A stretch of 64,000 bases of DNA from Sporosarcina sp. P34 (GCF_002743375.1 NZ_PDZC01000002.1:186001-250000); one strand, 5' to 3'; positions 27,399-37,939 are shown, counted from the first letter of the stretch. Numbers and translations are program-made. Notes: a model not told the origin generated them from the letters alone.

Positions 27399-27680
27399 AC
27401 TTACATTAAATATTTTTTTGAATCTTTACGGTGCATTTTTACTCCGTTAAGGAACATTGTAATTTCTATACTTATACAAAGCAGATTTCCAGCGCAACCA
27501 CGATAGTAAGGTAGATCCATTCAGTAAATCCTTTTTACATGTTAGAAGATATTAATCAAAGTAAAATGCCACTATATATTTTGTACATTATACGTTACTA
27601 AAATGAGTGGGGTATGAACTACTACAATAAGAATACATTTTAGGTACTACACATCCACAGATAAAGGTTGTAAATAGTAA
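27399..27680. other. Intergenic spacer between the rpsI terminator and the B12 operon promoter
   Basis: About 280 AT-rich bases with many stops in every frame. I see no gene, repeat or structured RNA here. It separates the ribosomal-protein block from the cobalamin operon. Confidence 0.6.
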
Positions 27681-27682
27681 AA

Positions 27683-27713
27683 AGCCTCATTCCAATAAAC
27701 TTGGAATGAGGCT
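27683..27713 (-). terminator. Terminator after rpsI
   Basis: A perfect 12-bp stem (27683-27694 with 27702-27713), 7-base loop and a U-run (UUUUUAC) on the minus-strand side. It ends transcription of the ecfA1-ecfA2-ecfT-truA-rplM-rpsI region before the cobalamin operon. Confidence 0.92.
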
Positions 27714-27737
27714 GTAAAGGTTGATATAAAACCAATA

Positions 27738-28130
27738 TTATCGTTTTGAGAACTGTGGAGCACGACGCGCGCCGCGAAGACCGTATTTTTTACGCTCTTT
27801 CATACGTGGATCACGTGTTAGGAATCCTGCTGATTTAAGTGCTGCACGGAAATCAGGATCTACAGTAAGCAATGCACGAGCAACGCCGTGACGGATTGCG
27901 CCTGCTTGACCTGTGTAACCACCACCGTGAACGTTAACATGGATATCATAGCTTCCAAGTGTTTCCGTTGTTACTAGTGGTTGTTTAATGATTTCACGAA
28001 GTGTTTCGAATGGTACGTAGTCCTCTACATCACGATTATTGACGACAATTTTACCTTCGCCAGGAATTAGACGTACACGAGCTACTGAACTTTTACGACG
28101 GCCAGTGCCGATATATTGTACTTGTGCCAA
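27738..28130 (-). CDS. rpsI: 30S ribosomal protein S9
   Basis: A 130-residue S9 with the N-terminal [16 protein letters not shown], the [19 protein letters not shown] core and the basic C-terminal tail ending Phe-Ser-Lys-Arg, which reaches the P-site tRNA in the 30S subunit. It sits 19 bases after rplM, the conserved L13-S9 pair, and is followed by a strong terminator. Confidence 0.98.
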   Translation of the reverse strand: MAQVQYIGTGRRKSSVARVRLIPGEGKIVVNNRDVEDYVPFETLREIIKQPLVTTETLGSYDIHVNVHGGGYTGQAGAIRHGVARALLTVDPDFRAALKSAGFLTRDPRMKERKKYGLRGARRAPQFSKR

Positions 28131-28149
28131 GTGGGTTTCCTCCTCTTAA

Positions 28150-28587
28150 TTAACCGCGAAGCTCGTAAGCTTCTGGTTTTTGTGCGATATGCTGATGCTC
28201 TGGACCAGCGTATACGTGTAATTTCTTGATTGTTTGACGACCTAGAGGACCGTTTGGAAGCATTCCTTTAATCGCTAGTTCAAGCATTTTTACAGGGTAG
28301 TTAGTACGCATCTCAAGTGCAGTACGTGACTTAAGACTACCTGTATAACCAGAGTGACGGTGGTATAATTTGTCTTTCAATTTATTACCTGTCAAATGGA
28401 TTTTTTCAGCGTTGATGATGATGACGTGATCGCCTGTATCAACATGTGGTGTAAACGTTGGTTTGTGTTTACCGCGTAAAAGAGCTGCAACTTCTGAAGC
28501 AAGACGACCAAGCGTTTGTCCTTCAGCGTCGACAACTAGCCATTTACGTTCGACTTCGTGACCTTTAGCCATGAATGTTGTGCGCAT
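28150..28587 (-). CDS. rplM: 50S ribosomal protein L13
   Basis: A 145-residue L13, an early-assembly protein of the large subunit. It starts [16 protein letters not shown], close to the Bacillus version, and contains [19 protein letters not shown] and [24 protein letters not shown] precedes the ATG. A structured 5' leader with L13-leader features lies upstream, suggesting autoregulation. Confidence 0.98.
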   Translation of the reverse strand: MRTTFMAKGHEVERKWLVVDAEGQTLGRLASEVAALLRGKHKPTFTPHVDTGDHVIIINAEKIHLTGNKLKDKLYHRHSGYTGSLKSRTALEMRTNYPVKMLELAIKGMLPNGPLGRQTIKKLHVYAGPEHQHIAQKPEAYELRG

Positions 28588-28631
28588 ATTGTATTTCCTC
28601 CTAAAATATCAAATCTGTTCCCATATTTTCT

Positions 28632-28678
28632 CTATCCCTAAACACAAATAAACTTCCGGGGCTTGTTTGTGGGGTTAT
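28632..28678 (-). ncRNA. L13 leader (ribosomal protein autoregulatory leader)
   Basis: The rplM 5' untranslated region forms a stem in which CCCxACAAA (near 28665-28676) pairs with TTTGTxxxxGGG (near 28632-28650) around a GCCCCGGAAG internal loop. This matches the general design of the Firmicutes L13 leader as I know it. A covariance-model search would settle it. Confidence 0.65.
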
Positions 28679-28696
28679 TGAAATACCATTTATCAT

Positions 28697-28723
28697 GTTA
28701 TACTTTATTGTCAATAAAGTCAA
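28697..28723 (-). promoter_or_regulatory. Promoter region of rplM with an embedded inverted repeat
   Basis: TTGACT (28718-28723) stands upstream of TATAAC (28697-28702, 15-base spacer) or TAACAT (28695-28700, 17-base spacer). Between the -35 and -10 lies a perfect 9-bp inverted repeat around a single base (28702-28720), which could be an operator or simply two AT-rich promoter halves. It gives the rplM-rpsI pair its own start independent of truA. Confidence 0.45.
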
Positions 28724-28761
28724 GCGTTTTTATGAAAACGCCAGGATTAGTTGCCATGAGC

Positions 28762-29499
28762 TCAATAGGTCACTTCAATTAAGTACAAACCGTGTGCTGC
28801 CGCTGTCTTTCCAGCCCTTTGACGATCTTTCGCCTCGAGAATCTTCTGGATATCTTCCGGCTCGTCCCAGCCAATACCAACCGCCAGCAAAGCACCGGCA
28901 ATCGTACGAACCATATTGTAAAGAAATCCATCACCTTCCACTTCAAGAATCAGTTCCTCCTGATGTCGCTCAAGTGTTAGTTTTCGGATTGTGCGGACTT
29001 TATTCGAAGTAGCGGTCTTCGCTGAACAGAAACTTGTGAAATCATGTGTACCGATTAAATAGGCAGCACCTGCATTCATTCGTTCCACATCCGGATTCCA
29101 TCTACCTAAATGAACTGCGAAATTACGCTCAAATGGACTTTGCAATTCTCCATAAGACCATTTATATCGATACGTTTTACCTTTTGCACCGTAACGCGCA
29201 TGAAATTCTTTAGACACCTGTTCAATCGCAGTTATGCGTACGTCCTTAGGTAGCAGCACATTCAATGCCATCAGCCAGCGATCACCTAAATCCAGAGGTG
29301 TGTCAAAATGGATCACCTGACCTAGCGCATGAACGCCAGCATCAGTTCGTCCGCTTGCTACCGCGTGGGATGTCGAATCTTTATGCAGCTTCACAAGCGC
29401 TTTATCAATCTCTGCTTGAACTGTCCGCATGCCTGGTTGAGATTGATAGCCAGCAAAATCTGTGCCATCATACGAAACAGTCGCTTTCATTCGTTTCAA
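28762..29499 (-). CDS. truA: tRNA pseudouridine38-40 synthase TruA
   Basis: A 245-residue pseudouridine synthase acting on the tRNA anticodon stem. The catalytic Asp53 is in SGRTDAGVHA, and YRWSYG-like (YRYKWSYG) and GTHDFTSFCSA segments follow. I favour a TTG start at 29499 with AGGA about 10 bases upstream, giving an N-terminus MKRMKATVSYDG like the Bacillus protein. ATG 29490 is an alternative. It starts 5 bases after the ecfT stop. Longer in-frame starts overlap ecfT. Confidence 0.95.
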   Translation of the reverse strand: MKRMKATVSYDGTDFAGYQSQPGMRTVQAEIDKALVKLHKDSTSHAVASGRTDAGVHALGQVIHFDTPLDLGDRWLMALNVLLPKDVRITAIEQVSKEFHARYGAKGKTYRYKWSYGELQSPFERNFAVHLGRWNPDVERMNAGAAYLIGTHDFTSFCSAKTATSNKVRTIRKLTLERHQEELILEVEGDGFLYNMVRTIAGALLAVGIGWDEPEDIQKILEAKDRQRAGKTAAAHGLYLIEVTY

Positions 29500-29504
29500 T
29501 CTAT

Positions 29505-30302
29505 TCACTTCCTCACCCATAGCAATACACCTACCAATAGCACAAAAGCGATCAAGACAACAGTATCCCTTAATTGCCAAGACAGCTGTCGGAACCTTGT
29601 GCGACCTTCTCCGCCACGGTACCCACGTACTTCCATTGCAATCGCCAAATCTTCCGCGCGCTTAAATGCACTGACAAATAGCGGGACAAGCAAAGGAATG
29701 ACTGCCTGTATCCGTTCTTTGATGGAACCGGTACTTAAATCAGATCCTCTTGCTAGTTGAGCCTTTAATATTTTATCTGTTTCGTCCATTAAAGTTGGAA
29801 TGAAACGTAGAGAAATGGACATCATGAGTGCTAATTCGTGTACGGGTAATTTCAGCTTTTTAAACGGATTAAGTAGCGTTTCCAACCCATCCGTAATCGA
29901 GATCGGTGAAGTGGTTAACGTCAATACTGTCGTAATCAGAACAAGCACCAAAAATCGGATGGATATGAATATACCCATGCGCAATCCTTCTTCATAAACT
30001 TTAATAAACTTCCATTCAAATAGAAGGGGTCCTTCACGTGTAAAGAAAATATGTAAGAGAAGAGTAAAAATGATCAAAAAGATGACCGGTTTTAATCCGT
30101 TGATCAGAAAATAAGGTCTGATTCTGGCAAGTGCAATGACAAACGCTGTGAAACCAAGCAAAACGGCATAAGACATTACGTTATTTGCCAAGAACACTGC
30201 TATTACAAACAGAAAGACAAAAAGTAATTTGGAACGCGGATCCATACGGTGCACAATAGAAGTACCAGGAATAAAACGACCGATAATCATTTTTTCTAAC
30301 AT
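29505..30302 (-). CDS. ecfT: Energy-coupling factor transporter transmembrane protein EcfT
   Basis: A 265-residue membrane protein with several hydrophobic segments, the scaffold joining the two ATPases to interchangeable vitamin-binding S-components. The signature LARGSDLSTGS, followed by FKRAEDLAIAMEVRGY, contains the Ala-Arg-Gly type coupling motifs. It overlaps ecfA2 by 7 bases. The ATPase pair plus EcfT next to ribosomal genes is the standard group II ECF module. No substrate-specific component is present, so the substrate cannot be told from here. Confidence 0.95.
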   Translation of the reverse strand: MLEKMIIGRFIPGTSIVHRMDPRSKLLFVFLFVIAVFLANNVMSYAVLLGFTAFVIALARIRPYFLINGLKPVIFLIIFTLLLHIFFTREGPLLFEWKFIKVYEEGLRMGIFISIRFLVLVLITTVLTLTTSPISITDGLETLLNPFKKLKLPVHELALMMSISLRFIPTLMDETDKILKAQLARGSDLSTGSIKERIQAVIPLLVPLFVSAFKRAEDLAIAMEVRGYRGGEGRTRFRQLSWQLRDTVVLIAFVLLVGVLLWVRK

Positions 30303-31171
30303 GGCCGCTCCTCTTTCCTTGCAATAGCTTTTGCTAATTCTTGTGCTAATACGTCTTCGGTAAGTGCAATACGATCAAAACGTCGTCCACTCATCTTTTC
30401 CATCTCACGCTGAAAACGCACGGAACGAGGGACGCTGAGTCGATATGAATGAAGTTCCTCTTCTTGACTATATATTTCTTCAGGCGTTCCTTGCATCACA
30501 GCTGTTCCCTCATGCATCACCAAAATCCGATCACTGTAGCGTGCAGCGTCTTCCATACTATGGGTGACAAGGATAGTCGTTAGACTTTCTGTCTTATGCA
30601 AGTGATGGAACAACTCCATGATCTCTTTACGGCCCTTAGGATCTAACCCCGCTGTTGGCTCGTCAAGGACCAAGATAGAAGGTTTGAATGCGAGGATGCC
30701 TGCAATCGCAACACGCCGCATTTGCCCTCCTGATAGCTCAAAAGGTGACTTCTGCAACACCTCTTCAGGAAGCCCTAAAAGCTTCACTAGTTCATGTGCA
30801 CGAGCCCTCGCTACCTCTTTTGGCACCCCAAAATTGATAGGGCCGAACATAATATCTTTTTCAACTGTTTCTTCAAATAACTGATATTCAGGAAACTGAA
30901 ATACAATCCCTACGTGATGTTGAACTTCCTTCATCTGCTTACCTTTAGTCTGGGCAGTAATTACCGTGTCGCCTATTTTGACAATACCTTCAGATGGCTT
31001 GAGCAATCCATTTAAATGAAGCAATAAGGTCGATTTCCCTGACCCTGTATGCCCAATGATGGATGTATAAGAACCTGAAGGAATCGTAGCAGTCACGTCC
31101 TGTAGGGCACGTTTCTCAAACGGCGAATCTTTAGCGTATAAGTAGCCTACTTGCTGAAGTGAAATGTCCAC
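30296..31171 (-). CDS. ecfA2: Energy-coupling factor ATPase EcfA2
   Basis: A 291-residue ABC ATPase with Walker A GHTGSGKST (about residues 39-47), the Q-loop FQFPEYQLFEETV typical of ECF ATPases, signature LSGGQMRR, Walker B ILVLDEPTAGLDP and switch His in THSMEDA. The sequence MDISLQQVGYLY at the start fits EcfA2. It overlaps ecfA1 by 25 bases and ecfT by 7, so the three subunits are coupled in translation. Confidence 0.96.
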   Translation of the reverse strand: MDISLQQVGYLYAKDSPFEKRALQDVTATIPSGSYTSIIGHTGSGKSTLLLHLNGLLKPSEGIVKIGDTVITAQTKGKQMKEVQHHVGIVFQFPEYQLFEETVEKDIMFGPINFGVPKEVARARAHELVKLLGLPEEVLQKSPFELSGGQMRRVAIAGILAFKPSILVLDEPTAGLDPKGRKEIMELFHHLHKTESLTTILVTHSMEDAARYSDRILVMHEGTAVMQGTPEEIYSQEEELHSYRLSVPRSVRFQREMEKMSGRRFDRIALTEDVLAQELAKAIARKEERPC

Positions 31172-32001
31172 AATTCATTCACCAACTCTTCTTCTGTCAT
31201 ATGATTGCCTAGCAGCTCTACGCCAGCTATTCTCAATAACTCCGAAACACGTAAAGCAAACGGCAGATCGAGCCCAACCTGTTCAAGTTCAGTACCTTGT
31301 TGAAAGATTTCTTGCGGTGAGCCTACCATCAATACTTGTCCTTCATTCATTACCAATATACGATCTGCCAATAATACCTCTTCTAAGTCATGCGTAATAG
31401 ATAATACAGTCAACCCGATTTCTGAGCGTAACTTCTTAACGATCTCGATTACTTCTTCGCGTCCCTGGGGATCCAACATGGAAGTAGCTTCATCTAGTAT
31501 AAGAAGTTCGGGATGCAAAGCTAATGCACCAGCAATCGCCACACGCTGCTTCTGTCCCCCCGAGAGATGATGTGGTTCATGATTGATGTAATCTTTCATC
31601 TTCACCTGCTCCAGGGCCTCATGGACACGTTTTACCATGATGTCGTGTGGTACCCCATTGTTTTCGAGTGCAAACGCTACATCATCCTGCACGGTCGAAC
31701 CGACAAACTGATTATCAGGGTTTTGAAAGACAATACCCATACGGGAACGTGTTTCCCAAAGATTCTCTTCAGATAGTCGTTCCGAAAAGAGATGTACTTC
31801 ACCTGACGAAGGAAACATCAAGCCAATCAATAGCTTGGCTAGCGTCGATTTACCAGAACCATTATGTCCTACAACTGCCAGCCATTCTCCTTCATATAAA
31901 GTGAAAGATACATCCTGTAATGCTTTAGGTGACATAAGCGAAGATTCCTCTTCTATGTCGTAAGAAAAGTCAACATGGTGCATCGACGCTATTTCCTTCA
32001 T
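31147..32001 (-). CDS. ecfA1: Energy-coupling factor ATPase EcfA1
   Basis: A 284-residue ABC ATPase pairing with EcfA2. Walker A GHNGSGKST, Q-loop FQNPDNQFVGSTVQDDVAF, signature LSGGQKQRVAIAG, Walker B LLILDEATSMLDP and switch ITHDLEEV are all present. It is the first gene of the ecfA1-ecfA2-ecfT-truA group and is preceded by a good GAGGGGGA site. Older names are cbiO1 and ybxA; the ECF name is preferred because the module serves several vitamins. Confidence 0.96.
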   Translation of the reverse strand: MKEIASMHHVDFSYDIEEESSLMSPKALQDVSFTLYEGEWLAVVGHNGSGKSTLAKLLIGLMFPSSGEVHLFSERLSEENLWETRSRMGIVFQNPDNQFVGSTVQDDVAFALENNGVPHDIMVKRVHEALEQVKMKDYINHEPHHLSGGQKQRVAIAGALALHPELLILDEATSMLDPQGREEVIEIVKKLRSEIGLTVLSITHDLEEVLLADRILVMNEGQVLMVGSPQEIFQQGTELEQVGLDLPFALRVSELLRIAGVELLGNHMTEEELVNELWTFHFSK

Positions 32002-32070
32002 CTGGACTCCCCCTCTTAGGTGTTGTTATGAATTAATATAGTTTTTATGTAATTACTTATTCTTATGTAT

Positions 32071-32157
32071 AAAAAAAAAGCGCGTACCTCATCTAAGGAA
32101 TGCGCCTTTGTAAACGAAAATGCCGGGTGCTCATGCCGACATCTCAGATGAGGTACG
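32071..32157 (-). ncRNA. Structured RNA/terminator downstream of rplQ (L17 downstream element-like)
   Basis: In the minus-strand RNA a perfect 12-bp long-range stem (32146-32157 with 32083-32094) encloses about 50 bases that contain a smaller GUCGGC...CCGGC-type hairpin, and the 3' arm runs into CGC and nine U. The 3' arm can instead form a local hairpin with a GCGC clamp, so two terminator-type folds compete. Its place after the L17 gene matches the L17 downstream element described in lactic acid bacteria and Listeria. Identity is inferred. Confidence 0.5.
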
Positions 32158-32235
32158 TAGAGCTAGACCAGTCGATTACTCGCGGATCATAACACTCAGC
32201 TTTTATGTCGTATAAATCTCGTACGTGTAATAAAA

Positions 32236-32263
32236 GGGTGTGCTGTGCGTGACAGACACACCC
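32236..32263 (-). terminator. Terminator immediately after rplQ
   Basis: GGGTGTG pairs with CACACCC (32236-32242 with 32257-32263), continued by CTGT/ACAG past one bulged base, then UUUUAUUA on the minus strand. It lies 15 bases after the rplQ stop and ends the S10-spc-alpha transcript. Confidence 0.85.
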
Positions 32264-32277
32264 TCGAAGTGTTGGAA

Positions 32278-32658
32278 TTACACCAGTTCGATAATAACTA
32301 CTGGTGCGCCATCGCCACGGCGAGGTCCCATTTTCATTATACGTGTATAACCGCCTTGGCGATCTGCATAACGTGGTGCTACTGTATCAAAAAGCTTTTG
32401 AAGTGCAAACACTGTTGCTTCTTCGCCTTCTGCGTTTTCAACAGCTACCTTTTCACGACGAATATATTCAGCCGCTTGACGACGTGCGTGAAGATCTCCA
32501 CGTTTTCCAAGAGTGATCATCTTTTCAACTACTTTACGTAATTCTTTCGCACGTGTTTCAGTTGTTTGGATGCGCTCATGAATGATAAGATCTGTCGTTA
32601 AGTCGCGAAGCATTGCTTTACGTTGTGAACTTGTGCGTCCAAGTTTTCTGTATCCCAT
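32278..32658 (-). CDS. rplQ: 50S ribosomal protein L17
   Basis: A 126-residue bacterial L17 with the start [20 protein letters not shown] and the [23 protein letters not shown] core. It lies near the polypeptide exit tunnel. Last gene of the superoperon, 30 bases after rpoA, and followed by two hairpins. Confidence 0.98.
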   Translation of the reverse strand: MGYRKLGRTSSQRKAMLRDLTTDLIIHERIQTTETRAKELRKVVEKMITLGKRGDLHARRQAAEYIRREKVAVENAEGEEATVFALQKLFDTVAPRYADRQGGYTRIMKMGPRRGDGAPVVIIELV

Positions 32659-32688
32659 TTGAAGTTACCCTCCTTCAATATATGTCAG

Positions 32689-33633
32689 TTATTCTTCAGA
32701 GCGTAACTCAAGGTTTAGCTCATCCAATTTAGCCTTCACTTCTTCAAGTGATTTGCGGCCTAAGTTACGCACTTTCATCATTTCGTCTTCGGACTTGTTA
32801 GCAAGTTCTAAAACTGTATTGATGCCTGCACGCTTCAAGCAGTTATAAGATCGGACAGAAAGATCAAGTTCTTCAATCGTCATTTCCAGAACCTTTTCTT
32901 TTTGGTCTTCTTCTTTTTCTACCATGATTTCTGCAGTTTGTGCTTCGTCAGTCATACCAACGAATATATTTAAATGCTCTGTTAGAATTTTAGCTCCAAG
33001 TGATACCGCCTCTTTAGGACCTATGCTTCCATCTGTCCAAACATCGAGTGTCAACTTATCAAAGTTGGTACTTTGTCCGACGCGAGTGTTTTCAACTTGG
33101 AAGTTAACGCGTGATACAGGAGTGTAAATCGAGTCAATTGGAATCACACCAATCGCTAGATCCTCACGTTTGTTTTGATCGGAAGGAACATATCCGCGTC
33201 CACGTACAGCATACATACGCATACGTAAATGTCCATTTTTACCGAGAGTAGCAATCGGGAGATCTGGATTTAATACTTCGACATCACTATCATGTGTGAT
33301 GTCTGCAGCCGTCACGACGCCTTCACCTTTCACATCGATCTCAATAACTTTCTCATCATCTGAGTAAATTTTGAGTGCTAGTTTCTTCACATTCAAAATA
33401 ACTGTAGATACGTCTTCGACGACACCTTCAATTGTAGCGAATTCATGAAGTACACCATCGATTTGAATAGATGTCACAGCAGCTCCTGGTAATGAAGACA
33501 AGAGAATGCGGCGCAAGGAATTCCCTAGGGTATTTCCATATCCACGCTCTAAAGGTTCGATAATAAACTTACCGAACTGTGAATCTTCACCGATCGTTAC
33601 TGTTTCAATCTTTGGTTTCTCAATCTCGATCAT
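32689..33633 (-). CDS. rpoA: RNA polymerase alpha subunit
   Basis: A 314-residue alpha subunit. The N-terminal assembly domain contains [31 protein letters not shown] (start of the dimer interface). The C-terminal helix-hairpin-helix domain (about residues 245-314) includes [15 protein letters not shown] and [13 protein letters not shown], which contact UP-element DNA and regulators. Normal length; the usual neighbour of rpsK and rplQ. Confidence 0.98.
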   Translation of the reverse strand: MIEIEKPKIETVTIGEDSQFGKFIIEPLERGYGNTLGNSLRRILLSSLPGAAVTSIQIDGVLHEFATIEGVVEDVSTVILNVKKLALKIYSDDEKVIEIDVKGEGVVTAADITHDSDVEVLNPDLPIATLGKNGHLRMRMYAVRGRGYVPSDQNKREDLAIGVIPIDSIYTPVSRVNFQVENTRVGQSTNFDKLTLDVWTDGSIGPKEAVSLGAKILTEHLNIFVGMTDEAQTAEIMVEKEEDQKEKVLEMTIEELDLSVRSYNCLKRAGINTVLELANKSEDEMMKVRNLGRKSLEEVKAKLDELNLELRSEE

Positions 33634-33756
33634 TTATTTACCCTCCTAAAAACGTCTCTATATTGGTTTAACCTTATTGAATTCACTGATAATAGATAGT
33701 CTATTTCAACAGTATTAACAAAAAATGTCTTTCTTAATCCAATAGATTCAAACCGA

Positions 33757-34164
<408 letters not shown>

Positions 34165-34171
34165 TTACCTA

Positions 34172-34537
34172 TTATTTTTTCTTGTTAGCCATTGTGCGTT
34201 TAGGACCCTTACGCGTACGTGCATTGTTTTTCGTGTTTTGTCCACGAACAGGCAATCCACGACGGTGACGGATTCCACGGTTACTACCGATTTCCATCAA
34301 ACGCTTGATATTTAGAGAAGTTTCGCGACGAAGATCTCCTTCTACTTTCAAGCCGTCAATTTGTTCACGAATCTTATCCAGCTCAGCGTCAGTTAAATCA
34401 CGAACGCGAGTTTCTTGTGAAACGTCAGCTGCAGTCAAAATTGATTGTGCAGTTGTTTTACCAATACCGAATATATATGTCAATGAAATGACAACGCGCT
34501 TATCGCGCGGAACGTCTACACCAGCAATACGTGCCAT
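34172..34537 (-). CDS. rpsM: 30S ribosomal protein S13
   Basis: A 121-residue S13 starting [22 protein letters not shown] and ending in a very basic tail ([17 protein letters not shown]) that touches the P-site tRNA; it also bridges to the large subunit. It lies 24 bases after rpmJ with a good GGAGG site. Confidence 0.98.
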   Translation of the reverse strand: MARIAGVDVPRDKRVVISLTYIFGIGKTTAQSILTAADVSQETRVRDLTDAELDKIREQIDGLKVEGDLRRETSLNIKRLMEIGSNRGIRHRRGLPVRGQNTKNNARTRKGPKRTMANKKK

Positions 34538-34561
34538 ATAAGTTGTGCACCTCCTTGTGTT

Positions 34562-34690
<129 letters not shown>

Positions 34691-34714
34691 TCAATATTTC
34701 GGGAGTGCAAAAGT

Positions 34715-34933
34715 TTATTTGAAACGGTATGTGATACGACCACGTGTTAAATCGTAAGGTGAAAGTTCCAATGTCACCTTGTCGCCTGGCAGAATACGAA
34801 TAAAGTGCATACGAATTTTACCTGACACGTGTGCAAGCACAGTATGTCCGTTTTCTAACTCCACTTTAAACATCGCATTCGGCAACGTTTCAAGAACAGT
34901 TCCTTCTACCTCAATTACGTCGTCCTTCGCCAT
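34715..34933 (-). CDS. infA: Translation initiation factor IF-1
   Basis: A 72-residue single-domain OB-fold protein that blocks the A site during initiation. It starts [20 protein letters not shown] and ends RGRITYRF-Lys. ATG 34933 gives the exact family length; the upstream in-frame ATG at 34975 adds 14 atypical residues. In Bacillus subtilis map and a KOW-domain gene stand between adk and infA; neither is present here. Confidence 0.97.
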   Translation of the reverse strand: MAKDDVIEVEGTVLETLPNAMFKVELENGHTVLAHVSGKIRMHFIRILPGDKVTLELSPYDLTRGRITYRFK

Positions 34934-35278
34934 CAATCCTGTCTCCCTTCTATATCCAATAAAGGCTTTCACCATCGAGCGGCATCAGTTGCCTTCAAAA
35001 GGCTTCCTTCAACATATGTCCAGTTAGCATGAGTGATGTTCGAAAGACGTCTGCCACATTTCGCTGTTTCGCATAAATTGCGAATGAGATCCTTTATTGC
35101 CCTCGTTGCAGTGCCAATTATATATTATACTGCCATTGACAATAGAATGCATGTCGGAACTACCAAGGAATTAATGATAAACTCTCATTTATCTTATAAC
35201 AGGAACTTAAAGCTTTTGCAGATCGTTTTCATCCATTACTTTCCGAACCATGATGAAAATGTGCCCGAAAAGGATTGA
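34934..35278. other. Gene-free gap between adk and infA
   Basis: About 345 bases with no supported gene. On the minus strand a TTGTCA and two overlapping TATAAT-like hexamers occur near 35115-35145, with non-ideal spacing, and could start infA transcription. No remnant of methionine aminopeptidase (map) was recognisable in translation. Confidence 0.5.
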
Positions 35279-35953
<675 letters not shown>

Positions 35954-35978
35954 TTACAATAGGTCAGGCTATTGCTCT

Positions 35979-37271
35979 TTATTTCATAAAGCCTCTGTAA
36001 TGTCTCTTCACTAATTGTGATTCTAATTGCTTCATTGATTCGAGGGCAACCCCTACTACGATGAGCAAGCTCGTTCCACCGATTTGAGCGGATTGAGGCA
36101 AATTCGCCAAGTTGATGAAGAAGATTGGCATAACTGCTACGACGGCCAGGAAAATTGAGCCGACGAACGTCAACCTATACAGAGTACTTGTTAAGTACTT
36201 TTGAGTGTTTGCTCCTGGGCGTATTCCCGGAATATATGCACCTTGCTTTTTCAGATTGTCTGCCATATTTTCTGGATTCACTTGAATGAATGCATAGAAA
36301 TATGTAAACGCAATAATAAGTGTTACATACAAAATCATACCGATCGGATTCGTATAATCGAAGATCCGAATAATAGTTTTAGTTACACTGTTCTCACCGA
36401 AAAACGGAGCAATTTGTTGTGGCGTAATGAAGAATGCCACCGCAAAGATTACCGGGATAACTCCTGCAGCATTCAATTTCAAAGGTAAATGTGTTTGTTG
36501 ACTTGCAACAGACTGATTACGTCCTGAGACACGCTTCGCATATTGAATCGGAATTTTCCGCAATGCTTCTTGGAAGTAAATAACCCCGACTACAATAGCC
36601 ACGATCACGATCAGTAACAATACCATCGTTGCAATTCGAATAAATAGTGCATCTCCAGCGTCTTGAATTTGCGTTACATACAACTGGTTAACAGCATTTG
36701 GAATGCCGGCGACAATCCCTGCAAAGATAATGATGGAAATACCATTCCCAACACCTTTCGCAGTAATTTGTTCACCAAGCCATAGTAGGAAAGCTGTACC
36801 GGCAGTCAATACAATTGCAATTGTGATATAGGTGGATATGCTGTTGTCTTGAATCAGTGTACCGCCAAATGTTTGGTTAAAACCAAATGACATGGCAAGT
36901 GCTTGAATAAAGGCAAGAACAATCGTGAAATATCTTGTAAATTGCGCAAGCTTTCGTCTTCCGACGTCCCCTTGTTTTGACCACTCAGTAAACTTCGGAA
37001 CAACATCCATCTGCAAGAGTTGTACAATGATGGACGCCGTGATATACGGCATAATCCCCATTGCAAAGATCGAGAAGTTGGATAATGCTCCACCACCGAA
37101 TGTGTTCAAGAATCCGATAAACTGGTTATCTGATTGTTGTAAAGCAGTTGCATCAACGTTTGGAACCGGAACAAATGTCCCTAGTCTAAAAACGATGAGC
37201 ACTAGGAGGGTGAAAATTATTTTAGACCGGATCTCCTTCACACGCATGAAATTAGAGATTGTCTGAAACAT
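35979..37271 (-). CDS. secY: Preprotein translocase subunit SecY
   Basis: A 430-residue polytopic protein forming the channel of the Sec translocon, with about ten membrane segments. Signature stretches include FRLGTFVPVPNVD, GIMPYITASIIVQLLQ, GVIPVIFAVAF and the cytosolic loop PIQYAKRVSGR. The start ATG shares one base with the rplO stop region (37271). Its partner secE is in the same window near sigH. Confidence 0.98.
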   Translation of the reverse strand: MFQTISNFMRVKEIRSKIIFTLLVLIVFRLGTFVPVPNVDATALQQSDNQFIGFLNTFGGGALSNFSIFAMGIMPYITASIIVQLLQMDVVPKFTEWSKQGDVGRRKLAQFTRYFTIVLAFIQALAMSFGFNQTFGGTLIQDNSISTYITIAIVLTAGTAFLLWLGEQITAKGVGNGISIIIFAGIVAGIPNAVNQLYVTQIQDAGDALFIRIATMVLLLIVIVAIVVGVIYFQEALRKIPIQYAKRVSGRNQSVASQQTHLPLKLNAAGVIPVIFAVAFFITPQQIAPFFGENSVTKTIIRIFDYTNPIGMILYVTLIIAFTYFYAFIQVNPENMADNLKKQGAYIPGIRPGANTQKYLTSTLYRLTFVGSIFLAVVAVMPIFFINLANLPQSAQIGGTSLLIVVGVALESMKQLESQLVKRHYRGFMK

Positions 37272-37711
37272 TATACCACCTCTGTTTGCCCGCCTGCTTT
37301 TTCAATTGCTTCTTTTGCAGAAGCGGAGAATTTGTTAGCACGTACTGTAATCTTTTTATCAAGTGTTCCGTTGCCCAGAATCTTGATACCAGATTTAGCG
37401 TTGCTTACAACACCAGTTTCAATTAGCAATTCCGGCGTTACTTCCGTGCCTTCTTCGAAACGATTTAATGTATCGAGGTTGACGATGGCATAATCTTTAC
37501 GATTGATGTTCGTGAACCCGCGCTTAGGAAGTCGTTGGAAAAGAGGAATTTGTCCACCTTCGAAACCAAGACGTACACCGCCGCCTGAACGAGCGTTTTG
37601 ACCGTCATGACCTCTACCAGAAGTCTTACCTGTTCCAGATCCAATCCCACGACCAACACGTTTGCGGTTTTTACGAGATCCTTCAGCTGGTTTTAGCTCA
37701 TGTAATTTCAT
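37271..37711 (-). CDS. rplO: 50S ribosomal protein L15
   Basis: A 146-residue L15 starting [38 protein letters not shown], the extended basic arm that threads into 23S rRNA, with the globular domain following. It is next to rpmD and directly coupled to secY. Confidence 0.98.
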   Translation of the reverse strand: MKLHELKPAEGSRKNRKRVGRGIGSGTGKTSGRGHDGQNARSGGGVRLGFEGGQIPLFQRLPKRGFTNINRKDYAIVNLDTLNRFEEGTEVTPELLIETGVVSNAKSGIKILGNGTLDKKITVRANKFSASAKEAIEKAGGQTEVV

Positions 37712-37743
37712 CTTATCGGCACCTCCTTATTGTAAAATAGTAC

Positions 37744-37926
37744 TTAAATTTCTTTAACGGTTACCAAGTGGCTAACTTTTGTAAGCATACCACGGATGGC
37801 ATCGTTGTTTTGATGCTCAACTGTTTGATTTAACTTTCGAAGGCCTAGTGCTTCAATTGTTTTACGCTGTGTCGGCTTTGAACCAATAACACTTTTCGTA
37901 AGGGTGACTTCAAGTTTGTTCGTCAT
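37744..37926 (-). CDS. rpmD: 50S ribosomal protein L30
   Basis: A 60-residue L30 of normal bacterial length. It has [32 protein letters not shown] and the end [15 protein letters not shown], in the conserved order rpsE-rpmD-rplO. Confidence 0.97.
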   Translation of the reverse strand: MTNKLEVTLTKSVIGSKPTQRKTIEALGLRKLNQTVEHQNNDAIRGMLTKVSHLVTVKEI

Positions 37927-37939
37927 TGTATTTCCCCCC

